The position numbers and the translations under genes were made by a program. This document shows positions 41,814 to 50,442 of a stretch of 64,000 nucleotides of DNA, in pieces; position 1 is the first letter of the stretch, and the number at the start of each line of letters is the position of its first letter. The stretch comes from SKLM01 sp964514285 (GTDB lineage Bacteria > Chloroflexota > Anaerolineae > B4-G1). The stretch spans positions 4,374 through 68,373 of the forward strand of contig CAZEQC010000013.1 of assembly GCA_964514285.1 (NCBI GenBank), read 5' to 3'. The notes beneath the pieces are model-generated. The model made no database searches and was not told the origin of the DNA. It saw only the letters and a program-made list of their open reading frames with translations.

Positions 41814-42242
41814 TCAGATACCCAGTGCTGCCAAGCCCTCAACGTCGAGATCATCCCCCTCCACCCGCTCCCGCTCGCCCTGCCAGGCCTCAGTGCTCCA
41901 GATCTCGATGTAGTTGTTGAGACCGGCGACGACGACCTCGCCGTCGAGGCCGGCATACTCACGTAAACGCGGGGGAATGAGAACACGGCCCTGTTTGTCC
42001 GGAGAGACCTTGGAGGCGCTGGCGAAGAGGAACCGCCTGAAGGCACGCGCCCGGCGGTCCGTCATCGGCAGATCGCTCACCCGCGACGAGAGCTGCTCCC
42101 ACTCGTCCATGGGAAACATCGCCAGGCAACGATCCATTCCCCGGGTGACCACCAAGCTCGTATCGACATCAGCACGGAACTTGGCGGGAATGGTCAACCG
42201 CCCCTTGCCGTCAAGCGTATGGACGAACTCGCCCAGAAACAT
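41814..42242 (-). CDS. mraZ: Transcriptional regulator MraZ
   Basis: DNA-binding regulator of the dcw operon. The 142-aa length and the two AbrB-like repeats are typical: MFLGEFVHTLDGKGRLTIPAKFRADV, and SASKVSPDKQGRVLIPPRLREYAGL. The ATG at 42242 starts the conserved MFLGE. Four operator repeats lie 50-90 bp upstream next to a TATAAT box, so it regulates its own operon. Confidence 0.97.
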   Translation of the reverse strand: MFLGEFVHTLDGKGRLTIPAKFRADVDTSLVVTRGMDRCLAMFPMDEWEQLSSRVSDLPMTDRRARAFRRFLFASASKVSPDKQGRVLIPPRLREYAGLDGEVVVAGLNNYIEIWSTEAWQGERERVEGDDLDVEGLAALGI

Positions 42243-42291
42243 GCCGTTGGAATCCCCACCTGAGTCCATTAGAGGAGCAAAGGACTGGGAC

Positions 42292-42337
42292 GCCCCCCCA
42301 CTTCGCCCCACTTCCCACCACAGTCCCCCACATTATA
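42292..42337 (-). promoter_or_regulatory. dcw promoter -10 box with four MraZ operator repeats
   Basis: On the - strand TATAAT (42332-42337) is followed at once by four 10-bp units, 42331-42322, 42321-42312, 42311-42302 and 42301-42292. They read GTGGG, GTGGT, GTGGG and GTGGG, each with five more bases. Three or four GTGGG repeats at 10-bp spacing are the known MraZ binding pattern. No good -35 hexamer is seen 16-18 bp upstream of TATAAT. MraZ binding here would cover the transcription start. Confidence 0.85.
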
Positions 42338-42450
42338 CAGCATGCTGGGAGCTTTTGCTAGTCTTTTCCCGTGTTTTTCGAGGCTTTGGCGTAAACTTTA
42401 AGGTTCTCTAAGACATCCCTCCTCGGACGAGCCTCGCAATCGAACGCAGA

Positions 42451-42476
42451 GACCGCCCGGCAGCTGCCGGGCGGTC
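42451..42476 (-). terminator. Perfect 12-bp stem hairpin between mraZ and the beta-helix gene
   Basis: A 26-bp perfect inverted repeat (GACCGCCCGGCA with its complement, 2-nt centre). It lies 81 bp after the beta-helix stop and upstream of the mraZ promoter. It would form a very stable GC-rich hairpin and probably ends the beta-helix transcript before dcw. T-rich sequence after it on the - strand is weak (TCTGCGTTCG). The rest of the 42338-42557 gap holds nothing recognised. Confidence 0.6.
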
Positions 42477-42557
42477 AACGACGGATCAGGGTTGTGAGAG
42501 AGGGAAACCGCTAGGGTACGTCACAATGCACAGGCCGCCTGGGCCAACGTGCATCGC

Positions 42558-43481
42558 TCATTGGCGCGAATCCCTGATATCCTGCTCAGAGTTATCACGA
42601 CAGTCATTGTCGGATAGCTCCGCCGTGGAGGAGGCCCCGACCGTGATGCCGATCTTGTTGTTGGAGCAGGTGTTGCCATACCCCTGGCCACCGCCGTTCT
42701 CCACGTAAGCGATGCCATAGTCGTTGTCGTTGCATACGTTCCGCTCCAACGTCGGCTTGGCCTCGACCGCCACCCCAATACCGATCTTGTTGCCGGTGCA
42801 CTCATTCTCGCTAGCCAACCCTCTGCCCAGGTCCATATAGCCGATGCCCACCACGGCGTTATCGGAGCAGATGTTTCCCCGCAGCTCGGGCTGAGCCTGC
42901 TGCTCCACCAGGAAGCCGGTGTTGTCGTTGTCCACCGCCTCACAACCCTCCACCGTACCCCGGGAGGATCCCTTGAAGCGCAGCCCGGCTCTGTTCCCTT
43001 TCCCCTCCTCATAGACAGCCCCGGTGAAGCGGCAGTCGAGAAACTCGCCGATGCCCTTCTCAACCACCACCACGTCGGCCATCTGGCTGCCGTCGTGGCG
43101 AAAGGTGACCCCCTCCGCCCCGAACGAGCCGGACCCGCTGAAGTTGATCACGTGGCTCGGAGACCCAGACACGATCTCCGTCTCGTCCATGCCGGCGCCG
43201 ACGAGTTTTAGCGACGTCTTGATCTCCAGCCCTCTCACCAGGCGGTAGGTCCCGGGGCCGAGGGTGATCGTCGCCCGGGGTGACGCGGCCGCGACAGCCT
43301 CCTCTATCGTCAAGTAGTCGCCGCTGCCATCGACCGCCACGTAGATCTCGTCGGTCGGCGCCGCTGAAGGCGCCTCCGTCGGCTCGGCCGTTGCGGTCGG
43401 CGCCGGGATCGACGCCGAGCTGCACGCCGAAAGGGCCACGACGGCGAGTAGACCAATCAATAGCATGCCAATTCTCTTCAT
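42558..43481 (-). CDS. Secreted lipoprotein with right-handed beta-helix repeats
   Basis: A 307-aa protein with a lipoprotein signal peptide (MKRIGMLLIGLLAVVALSAC, lipobox LSAC) and a short Ala/Pro/Thr linker. A pectate-lyase/NosD-like beta-helix follows. It opens with EIYVAVDGSGDYLTIEEAV and continues in coils of about 20-24 residues marked by N-x-C or N-x-G turns (GNICSDNAVVGIGYM, ENECTGNKIGIGVAV, RNVCNDNDYGIAYV, GNTCSNNKIGITVG). Such proteins bind or cleave polysaccharides; no catalytic site is evident. The ATG at 43481 has AAGGA upstream. Confidence 0.83.
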   Translation of the reverse strand: MKRIGMLLIGLLAVVALSACSSASIPAPTATAEPTEAPSAAPTDEIYVAVDGSGDYLTIEEAVAAASPRATITLGPGTYRLVRGLEIKTSLKLVGAGMDETEIVSGSPSHVINFSGSGSFGAEGVTFRHDGSQMADVVVVEKGIGEFLDCRFTGAVYEEGKGNRAGLRFKGSSRGTVEGCEAVDNDNTGFLVEQQAQPELRGNICSDNAVVGIGYMDLGRGLASENECTGNKIGIGVAVEAKPTLERNVCNDNDYGIAYVENGGGQGYGNTCSNNKIGITVGASSTAELSDNDCRDNSEQDIRDSRQ

Positions 43482-43606
43482 CTCCGTCCTTGTCATCACC
43501 TACTTACCTCTCCAGTTACCTCTCCAAAGCACCTCTGCCGGTGCCTCGCTGCTCCTTTCATGTTACCAAATTCGTTATCATTCGCCAGCCTACGGCGAGC
43601 AGGAGG

Positions 43607-43758
43607 CAGGGCAATCGCATTTGGAGGATTGGGTCGACTGTGGGCTGCTTGCTGCGCCCCTCTGCTCGCTCTGGATCGCCAGATCCAGAGTTTAGTCCCA
43701 CTCACGGCCTGGATCTGGCGATCCAGGCTGAGCGAAGATGCCAAATGCGATTACCCTG
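43607..43758. mobile_element. MITE-like element, 152 bp, with 18-bp terminal inverted repeats and 10-bp target duplication
   Basis: The ends, 43607-43624 and 43741-43758, are inverted repeats matching at 17 of 18 positions (CAGGG(C/T)AATCGCATTTGG). The same 10 bp, GAGCAGGAGG, stand directly outside both ends (43597-43606 and 43759-43768), as a target duplication. Inside lies a second, perfect 18-bp inverted pair (43671-43688 with 43709-43726), each arm itself a hairpin with CTGGATC/GATCCAG. No transposase is encoded. A 10-bp duplication is compatible with IS4-like transposases, which is only an inference. The rest of 43482-43871 contains no gene. Confidence 0.85.
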
Positions 43759-43871
43759 GAGCAGGAGGGTAGAGTAGACGCGGAGACGGGCAACAGCGCG
43801 GCGCGTGAGGGGACAGGGGCAGACAGGCCGCAGCGCAGGCCGGCTGGGAGCGGCTTGAGCTGAAGGTTTCC

Positions 43872-45044
43872 TCAGAAGTCGACGGTCTCTCCGGTGTAGG
43901 CGCAGAGAAAGAGCCGACGGAGATCGGGATAGGAGGGCGAGCGTGGCGCCGTGACCATCTGGGTGTCGGTGAAGGCATCGTCGATCAACTTCTCTACCTG
44001 CGCCTCGTACTGTTCGCGCTCCAGCCCCAGATCGGCGACGCTGAGGGGACTGCCAACCTTGGCCATCAGACGGCGCACCTCGCGGGCCAGCGCACAGGCC
44101 CCCTCCTGGGCGCCAGCCGCGGCGAAGCCAAGCCGCTGCGCCAGCTCGGCGCACCGCTCCGGGGCCTCGCGGGCCGCGAACTCGATGACATACGGCAGAC
44201 AGAGAGCCACCGCACGGCCGTGGGGCACGTCGAAGCTGGCACCGAGGGCGTGCCCCATCGCGTGGGCCATAGAGGCCATGGCGTTGCCAAAGCCGAGGCC
44301 GGCGGCCGTGGCCGCGTGGTGCATCCGCTCTCGGGCCTCCATGTCGCTCCCATCCGCCACGGCGCGGGGCAGGTATCGGAAGACGTCGCGGGCCGCCTGG
44401 AGACAGAGCCCATCGGTCAGGTCGGTGTGCCAGGTGGAGACATAGCCCTCTATGGCGTGGGTGAGGGCGTCGAGGCCGGTGTCGGCCGTCAGACGAGGCG
44501 GCATGCCCGCGGCCATCTCCGGGTCCACGATCGCCACGTCGGCCACATTCTCCCGATTGCCGAGCCCCATCTTCCGCTGCTCGTCGGTGTCGGTGAGCAC
44601 GATGCCCCACGTGACCTCGGCCCCGGTGCCGCTGGTGGTGGGAACCGTGATCAGACGCGCCTTCTGACGTAGCCCCAGGTCGATGAAGGGGTTGATCTCG
44701 GCGGCCTCCAGATCCGGGCGTTCGTAGAGCACCCAGATCGCCTTCGCCGCGTCCATCGGGGACCCGCCACCGAGACCGACGATCCAATCGGGCTCCACGC
44801 CCCGCGCCACGTCCACACCGTGCCGGACGGTCTGGAGGCTGGGCTCGGGCTCGACGGCGGAGAAGAGATGAGGCTCTATGCCCGTCGCGTCGAGGCGCGC
44901 TGTGACCCGATCGACCAGGCCCAACGCGAGCAGCGTGGCGTCGGTGACGACCAAGGCGCGGGAGGTCCGCCATCCACGCAGCTCGGCGAGGGCGTCCAGT
45001 GCGCCCTCGCCAAACACAATCTGGGGAGAGACGAAGTGCCACAT
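43872..45044 (-). CDS. Iron-containing alcohol dehydrogenase
   Basis: NAD(P)-dependent group III alcohol dehydrogenase, 390 aa. The Rossmann domain has GLGGGSPMDAAKAIWV (the GGGS pyrophosphate loop) and TVPTTSGTGAEVT. Iron ligands appear as the Asp and His of DALTHAIEGYVS and the His residues of MAHAMGHALGASFDVPHG. Substrate (ethanol, butanol, 1,3-propanediol or lactaldehyde class) is not predictable. The ATG 45044 is set by GGAG and homology. It follows the SCP2 gene by 2 bp, so both are co-transcribed. Confidence 0.93.
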   Translation of the reverse strand: MWHFVSPQIVFGEGALDALAELRGWRTSRALVVTDATLLALGLVDRVTARLDATGIEPHLFSAVEPEPSLQTVRHGVDVARGVEPDWIVGLGGGSPMDAAKAIWVLYERPDLEAAEINPFIDLGLRQKARLITVPTTSGTGAEVTWGIVLTDTDEQRKMGLGNRENVADVAIVDPEMAAGMPPRLTADTGLDALTHAIEGYVSTWHTDLTDGLCLQAARDVFRYLPRAVADGSDMEARERMHHAATAAGLGFGNAMASMAHAMGHALGASFDVPHGRAVALCLPYVIEFAAREAPERCAELAQRLGFAAAGAQEGACALAREVRRLMAKVGSPLSVADLGLEREQYEAQVEKLIDDAFTDTQMVTAPRSPSYPDLRRLFLCAYTGETVDF

Positions 45045-45046
45045 CG

Positions 45047-45454
45047 TCAGCTCCAGTCGGTGGGGACCTCGGCGCAGCAGGCGATGATCTCCTGAGCCGC
45101 CTTGGGGTAACGCATGATCTTCACCATATTGCCAGAGAGCTTGAGCCGACGGGTCATCATGCCACGAATGGGGTCCAGTTTCCCCTCGATGACCTTGCGC
45201 CAGACGCTGAAGGGAGCACGGATGACGAATTCGGCATCTCGCTCGTCCTCGCTCCCCACGCGCGCCGCCCCGGTGCTCTTGCCGTGGCGGAGGCCGAGGA
45301 AGAGGTAGGCGGTCTCCGGGTGCGCTTCGTCGGCCTCCACGACGAAGACGAAATCCCCCTCCCAATCCTTGGCCGAGCGTTCATACGATGCGCTCTGGTT
45401 GAGTCGATCACCCAGCCCCTTGATCCAGGCATCAGACGGGAATGTGAAGCCCAT
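45047..45454 (-). CDS. SCP2 sterol-binding domain protein
   Basis: A 135-aa single-domain protein with the SCP2 pattern: an N-terminal helix, the strands FVFVVEADEAHPETAYLFLGLRHG, FVIRAPFSVWRKVIEGKLDPIRGMMTRRLKLSGNM and a C-terminal helix. SCP2 domains bind fatty acyl chains or other lipids in a hydrophobic tunnel. The strong GAGGAGG site fixes the ATG. Its close coupling with the alcohol dehydrogenase suggests a shared hydrophobic substrate, which is inference. Confidence 0.85.
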   Translation of the reverse strand: MGFTFPSDAWIKGLGDRLNQSASYERSAKDWEGDFVFVVEADEAHPETAYLFLGLRHGKSTGAARVGSEDERDAEFVIRAPFSVWRKVIEGKLDPIRGMMTRRLKLSGNMVKIMRYPKAAQEIIACCAEVPTDWS

Positions 45455-45475
45455 CGCTCCTCCTCGTCGACCGCG

Positions 45476-45694
45476 CTACGAGGCGGTCTTCCGTAGGCTA
45501 TCGACCAGTTTCAGCGTACCCAACACGCTGAGCGTCAGCTTGATCATATCTCCCGGCTCGAGAGAGGGGAGGTCGACCTCCCCCTCCTCCGCAAGCTCTT
45601 CGTCGACCGATCGCAAGTAGAGCTGAGCGGCCAAGACGCCGACCACCCCGCCGATCAGACCGCCGATCACCATCACGCGCGTTCGTACGTTCAT
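45476..45694 (-). CDS. Small single-span membrane protein
   Basis: 72 aa with one N-terminal membrane helix (VMVIGGLIGGVVGVLAAQLYL), then an acidic stretch (VDEELAEEGEVDLPSLEPGD) and a C-terminal amphipathic helix (MIKLTLSVLGTLKLVDSLRK). The ribosome binding site AGAGGAGG supports translation. It ends 21 bp before the SCP2 gene. The family is not recognised; similar small glycine-rich helix proteins are common near metabolic genes in Chloroflexota (my recollection, not checked). Confidence 0.65.
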   Translation of the reverse strand: MNVRTRVMVIGGLIGGVVGVLAAQLYLRSVDEELAEEGEVDLPSLEPGDMIKLTLSVLGTLKLVDSLRKTAS

Positions 45695-45775
45695 CGAATC
45701 GCCTCCTCTTTTGCCATTTGCACTCTCTGCATCGGATTATCGGTTTTCCGCGCTGTTCGCCATCGCAGCCGTGGT

Positions 45776-46060
45776 TCAGCGCTCACGCCTCCGCAGGGCG
45801 CCAAGCCAGCCCTCCACGGTCGCGAAAGCCGTGTGCACGGCGATGACGGGCTTGGCCGCCGCGTCCATCGCCTGCTCGACGTAGGAGAGCCCGAGCATCA
45901 CGTAGCCCCGGACGCTGCGGAGCCAGGTCGGTGCGTTGCGATGCTGTCGGAGCCGCCAGACACCGTAGACCAGGGCGCCAAACAGCGCCAGGGGAATCAG
46001 GGCGAAGATAAAGGCCTCCGCCGCCAGAAGGATCACCGAGATGTCACGCAGGACGTTCAT
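45776..46060 (-). CDS. Small membrane protein of unknown function
   Basis: 94 aa with one long N-terminal hydrophobic stretch (ISVILLAAEAFIFALIPLALFGALVYGVW), then basic RLRQHRN and an amphipathic C-terminal half (VMLGLSYVEQAMDAAAKPVIAVHTAFATVEGWLGAL). GAGGAG lies 9 nt before ATG 46060; a GTG two codons upstream is the alternative. It probably shares a transcript with the 72-aa protein. No family is recognised. Confidence 0.6.
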   Translation of the reverse strand: MNVLRDISVILLAAEAFIFALIPLALFGALVYGVWRLRQHRNAPTWLRSVRGYVMLGLSYVEQAMDAAAKPVIAVHTAFATVEGWLGALRRRER

Positions 46061-46194
46061 CGTCACAGACTCCTCATCGCGCTAGACCAGCAAGCCAAAC
46101 GATCCGGGGCCCCTCGGACGCGTCTGCGCGGCGCGTCCCTCCAGCGGCCCTGGCTGCCCTCCAGAGGTCAGTATAACCTCTCGCGTCGCATCCG

Positions 46195-49100
46195 TCAACT
46201 ACCCTGGATGCGCGCCATCTCCTTGAGCAGCCACACCAGCGTCTCCTGCCATCCCGCCTCCTTCTCCAGCCAGACGCCGTGACGACTGACGCTCGTCTGA
46301 TCAGCCAGGACCTGGTCCAGGTGTCGGCGGAAAGACTCGCGGGGAAACTGGCCGGCCGGCCGCAGGGCCAGGCGCCCGTTGTCGACAGCGATGGACCGCA
46401 CGCCGGCATCCCGCGCCAGCGCTTTGAGCCGCAGCTGGAAGAGCAAGTTCTCCGCCAGACGGGGCAGGGGTCCGAAACGATCGACCAGCTCCCGCTCCAT
46501 ATCCTCGATATCGGCCATGCTGGATAGCTCGGCCAGCCGGCGGTACATCTTCAGACGGAGCCAGGTATCTGGCACGTAGTCCTCGGGCAGGCGGACCGGG
46601 ATCGGCAGGTCGATGCGGATGGTCGTCAGTGGCTCCGGTGGCGGCGGCTTTCCCTCGCGCTCGGCCTTCAACGTCTCCACCGCCCGGCTGAGGAGGCGGG
46701 TGTAGAGATGGAAGCCGACGGCCGAGATGTGGCCGGACTGCCGCGTGCCCAGAATATCCCCGGCGCCGCGAATCTCCAGGTCCCGCATAGCGATGGTGTA
46801 ACCATCGCCCAGGCCGCTGGCCTCGCGGATGGTCTCCAGCCGCTGGCGCCCCTCCCGGGTGAGCCGGCTCTCTCGTTGGTGGAAGAGATAGGCATAGGCG
46901 CGCTGCGCCGCGCGGCCCACCCGCCCGCGCAGCTGATAGAGCTGCGCCAGGCCGAAGCGACCGGCCCGCTCGACGATGAGCGTGTTGGCGCTGGGGATAT
47001 CGAGCCCGCTCTCGATGATGGTGGTGCAGACCAGGACGTCGATCTCGCCGTCGACGAAACGGACCATGGTCTCCTCCAGGTCCCGCCCCCGCATCTGCCC
47101 GTGGGCGACGGCGAAGACCGCCTCGGGCACGACCTGCTCCAGCCGCCGGCGGACCGCCTCGATGGTCTGGACGCGGTTGTGGACGTAGAAGACCTGCCCG
47201 CCCCGCTCCAACTCGCGGAGGACCGCCCGTCGAACCAGGGCGTTATCGTAGGGGCCGACGTAGGTCGAGATCGGCAGACGCTCCTCGGGCGGCGTCTCGA
47301 TGACGCTGATGTCGCGGACGCCGGTCAGCGCCATGTAGAGCGTGCGCGGGATCGGGGTGGCCGTCATCGTCAGGACGTCCAACTCAGTGCGCATGCGCTT
47401 GAACTTCTCCTTATGGGTGACGCCGAAGCGCTGCTCCTCGTCGATGATCAACAAGCCCAGCTTGGAGAAGACGACGTCCTCCTGGAGGAGGCGGTGCGTG
47501 CCGATGACGATATCGACCTGGCCCACCAGCAGCCGTTCGAGGATCTCGTCCTGCTCCGCCCGGGTGCGGAAGCGGGAGAGCATCTCGATCTCGACCGGGA
47601 AGGGCTCCATGCGCTGCCTGAACGTGGCGAAGTGCTGCTGGGCCAGGACGGTGGTCGGCACCAAGATCGCGACCTGGCGGCCGTCCATCACCGCCTTGAA
47701 GGCAGCGCGCACCGCCACCTCGGTCTTGCCGTAGCCCACGTCGCCGCAGACCAGGCGATCCATGGGTTGCGGGCTCTCCATGTCGGCCTTGACGTCGGCG
47801 ATGGCCTCCCGCTGGCCCAGGGTCTCGAAGTAGGGGAAGGAGGCCTCGAGCTCGGCCTGCCAGGCGGTGTCGGGCCGGTAGGCGTGCCCGGTCGCCAGCT
47901 CGCGGGCGGCGTAGAGCTCCAGCAGCTCGCGGGCGACCTCCTGGGTGGCCTCCTTGACGCGCTCCTTGACCTCCCGCCAGCGCGCCTTGCCCAGCCCACT
48001 GAGCCTGGGCGGACGATCGTCGCCCCCGATGTAGCGGCTCAGCCGATCGGTCTGGTAGATGGGGACGTAGAGGCGGTCGTCCCCCCCATATTCGACGAGC
48101 AGGTACTCCTGCTCGCCTCCCTCGACGCTTCGGGTGACCAGGCCGCGGAAGATGCCGATGCCGTACTCGACGTGGACGACGTAATCGCCGGGCGAGAAGT
48201 CGGCGAAGACGGACTCCGGCGCCGTCTTACGGCGATGGACGGGGCGACGCGGGGCGGGACGGCGCCAGCCGAAGATCTCGCCATCGGTGAGCAGCTGGGT
48301 GGCCGGGCCCTCGGGCGGCTGGAGCATCCACCCCTCGTCGAGGGCGCCCTGCACCAGGGTGAGCGGCGAGCGAGGCGGGGCGCTGAGATCCTCCAGGGGC
48401 GAGAGGGAGGCGCGCCCCTCGGCCCCCCGCTCTCTGCTCCAGACGTCGGCCAGCCGTCGGGCCTGACGGCTGACGACCACGACGCGATCGCCGCGCACTT
48501 GCGCCATCTCGATATGGTCCATCAGCGGCTTGAGCTGACCGCCGAAACGAGGGCCGGGGATGAAACAGTCAGCGAGGCGGGTCGGCCCGCTGTCCATGGC
48601 CACCGGTTCCTCCCGGCCGTGCCCCAGGGTGAGGACCGGCCGGTCGGTGGTGGCTTCGTTCCATTCGTCCCAGGTGGCATAGGGCAGGGGGTAGTCGGGG
48701 GGCAGCCCGCCGCGCTTCTCGACGCTCTGCTTCAGATCGAGCGCCTCCTCCTCCAGCTCGGCCCAATTGTCGGCCAGGGCCCAACGGTCGTCGACGACCA
48801 GCAGGCCGCCGGGCGGGAGGTAGTCGAGGAGAGTCGTCGAGCGAGAGTAGAACATGGGGAGGTAGAACTCCAGCCCGGGGAAGGGCGCTGCATCATCCAG
48901 GCCGCGGCAGTGCTCGTCTAGCTCCTCGCTCAGGTCCTCCGGCAGGTCGCGCTCCAGCATCTCGGCCACGCGAGGGGCGATCCGAGGCCCGTGGCGGGGC
49001 AGGGCCTCGCGGGCCGGCGTGATCGTGACGGCCTCCACCCGCTCTCGCGAGCGCTGCGTGGCCGGATCGAAGCGGCGGATGGAGTCGATCTGATTGCCCC

Positions 49101-49743
49101 ACAGCTCGATGCGGACCGGCAGCTCGTCGGCCGGGGGGAAGACGTCGATGATGCCCCCGCGGTGGCTGAACTGACCGGCGGCCTCGACGACGCTGACCGG
49201 CTCGTAGCCCAGCCCGGCCCAGCGCCGCAGGGTGCGTTCGAGATCGAGCAGCTGGCCCAGACGGACCTCGCGGACGGAGAGGCGGTACTGATGGAGCGGC
49301 AGGGTGCGCTGCATCAGCGCCCGGGCGGAGGCGACCACGATGAGAGGAATCGCGGGGATCGGCGCCTCCTCTCCATCGTCGGCCCCGCGTCCACCGTGGA
49401 GGTCCGCCAGCTCTCGAAGCACGCGGAGGCGGCCGATAATGATCTCCTCGGTCCAGGGAGCGCGATCGTAGAAGAGCGTGAGCGGCTCTGGGAAGCGACG
49501 CACCGTCGTGCCGCTCTCGGACCAATCGCGGATGGCCTGGACGAGCTTCTGCGCCCGCCCGACGGTGCCGGTGACGACCAGGAGGGGACGGCGCAGGTCG
49601 CGAGCGAGGGCCGCCAGCAGCGGGGGCCGCGCCGCGCGCATCAGTCCCAGGGAAGCGGGCAACTCGCCCTGCTCCAGGTCCTCTCTCAGAGCCTGGTACG
49701 GCTCCAGCGCCTCAAACGCCGTCAGGAGGCCAGAGATGGTCAT
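46195..49743 (-). CDS. mfd: Transcription-repair coupling factor
   Basis: Displaces RNA polymerase stalled at DNA lesions and recruits UvrA. The 1182-aa length is standard. The N-terminal UvrB-like region has GTVGRAQKLVQAI and FSHRGGIIDVFP. A RID domain follows near FSPGDYVVHVEYGIGIFRGLV. The translocase core has CGDVGYGKTEVAVRAAFKAV (Walker A), IIDEEQRFGV (DEEQ box), TATPIPRTLYMAL and QLRGRVGRAAQRAYAYL. A C-terminal TRCF domain (LRLKMYRRLAELSS) ends the protein. It stands alone between small membrane genes and pth. Confidence 0.97.
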   Translation of the reverse strand: MTISGLLTAFEALEPYQALREDLEQGELPASLGLMRAARPPLLAALARDLRRPLLVVTGTVGRAQKLVQAIRDWSESGTTVRRFPEPLTLFYDRAPWTEEIIIGRLRVLRELADLHGGRGADDGEEAPIPAIPLIVVASARALMQRTLPLHQYRLSVREVRLGQLLDLERTLRRWAGLGYEPVSVVEAAGQFSHRGGIIDVFPPADELPVRIELWGNQIDSIRRFDPATQRSRERVEAVTITPAREALPRHGPRIAPRVAEMLERDLPEDLSEELDEHCRGLDDAAPFPGLEFYLPMFYSRSTTLLDYLPPGGLLVVDDRWALADNWAELEEEALDLKQSVEKRGGLPPDYPLPYATWDEWNEATTDRPVLTLGHGREEPVAMDSGPTRLADCFIPGPRFGGQLKPLMDHIEMAQVRGDRVVVVSRQARRLADVWSRERGAEGRASLSPLEDLSAPPRSPLTLVQGALDEGWMLQPPEGPATQLLTDGEIFGWRRPAPRRPVHRRKTAPESVFADFSPGDYVVHVEYGIGIFRGLVTRSVEGGEQEYLLVEYGGDDRLYVPIYQTDRLSRYIGGDDRPPRLSGLGKARWREVKERVKEATQEVARELLELYAARELATGHAYRPDTAWQAELEASFPYFETLGQREAIADVKADMESPQPMDRLVCGDVGYGKTEVAVRAAFKAVMDGRQVAILVPTTVLAQQHFATFRQRMEPFPVEIEMLSRFRTRAEQDEILERLLVGQVDIVIGTHRLLQEDVVFSKLGLLIIDEEQRFGVTHKEKFKRMRTELDVLTMTATPIPRTLYMALTGVRDISVIETPPEERLPISTYVGPYDNALVRRAVLRELERGGQVFYVHNRVQTIEAVRRRLEQVVPEAVFAVAHGQMRGRDLEETMVRFVDGEIDVLVCTTIIESGLDIPSANTLIVERAGRFGLAQLYQLRGRVGRAAQRAYAYLFHQRESRLTREGRQRLETIREASGLGDGYTIAMRDLEIRGAGDILGTRQSGHISAVGFHLYTRLLSRAVETLKAEREGKPPPPEPLTTIRIDLPIPVRLPEDYVPDTWLRLKMYRRLAELSSMADIEDMERELVDRFGPLPRLAENLLFQLRLKALARDAGVRSIAVDNGRLALRPAGQFPRESFRRHLDQVLADQTSVSRHGVWLEKEAGWQETLVWLLKEMARIQGS

Positions 49744-49810
49744 ACGAAGCGATCAGCCCAGCGGTCGGGACAGCGTCCTTTCGCCGGCGCCGAGAGCCCT
49801 CGTTCTCCAG

Positions 49811-50410
49811 CTACAGGGATCCGTCAGCTTCGTCACGTCGGACGCTCCGATTGTAGTGACTCATCGCCTCGTCGACCCCCTCGATCAGCCAGGCCTCGAC
49901 GGCGGCCGCGGCCTGGTCCAGGGTCCTCGCCAGCAGAATCTCCTCGTCGTCCGAGAAGTCCTGGAGCACGTAGTCGGCCGGTTCCATGCGCCCGGGCGGG
50001 CGCCCGATGCCGATGCGCAGGCGGGGGAAGGCCTGGCTCCCCAGCTGGTTGATGATCGATTTCATACCCCGGTGGCCGCCGCTACCCCCTGAGGGCCGCA
50101 GGCGGGTGGTGCCCAGAGGCAAGTCCAGGTCGTCGTAGACGACCAGGACGCGATCCATCGGCACTCGGTAGTAACGGGCCAGCGAGGAGACCGGATAGCC
50201 GCTCTTGTTCATGTAGGTACGCGGCTTGGCCAGGATGACGGCCCGTTTCAGAACCAGGCCCAGGGCGATGCGGGCCTGTCGTTGCCGCCGATTGAACGCG
50301 AGGCCATGCGCCGAGGCCAGGTGGTCGACGCAGCGAAAGCCCACGTTGTGGCGGTTGTCAGCATATTCCCGGCCGGGATTGCCCAGTCCAACGATAAGGT
50401 GACGACTCAT
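49811..50410 (-). CDS. pth: Peptidyl-tRNA hydrolase
   Basis: Releases tRNA from peptidyl-tRNAs that drop off the ribosome. The 199-aa protein has the N-terminal LIVGLGNPGREYADNRHNVGF with the catalytic His, KPRTYMNKSGYPV, the VVYDDLDLPLGTTRLRPSGGSGGHRGMKSI loop, and RLRIGIGRPPG. It is followed 67 bp later by mfd, a frequent bacterial order. Confidence 0.97.
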   Translation of the reverse strand: MSRHLIVGLGNPGREYADNRHNVGFRCVDHLASAHGLAFNRRQRQARIALGLVLKRAVILAKPRTYMNKSGYPVSSLARYYRVPMDRVLVVYDDLDLPLGTTRLRPSGGSGGHRGMKSIINQLGSQAFPRLRIGIGRPPGRMEPADYVLQDFSDDEEILLARTLDQAAAAVEAWLIEGVDEAMSHYNRSVRRDEADGSL

Positions 50411-50442
50411 AAGAGCAGTTCAGGTTAGATGCGACGTGCGGT

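Noticed and set aside
46708..48921. 737-codon open frame antisense to mfd
   Set aside because: Leu/Asp/His/Gln-rich shadow of mfd with no family features.
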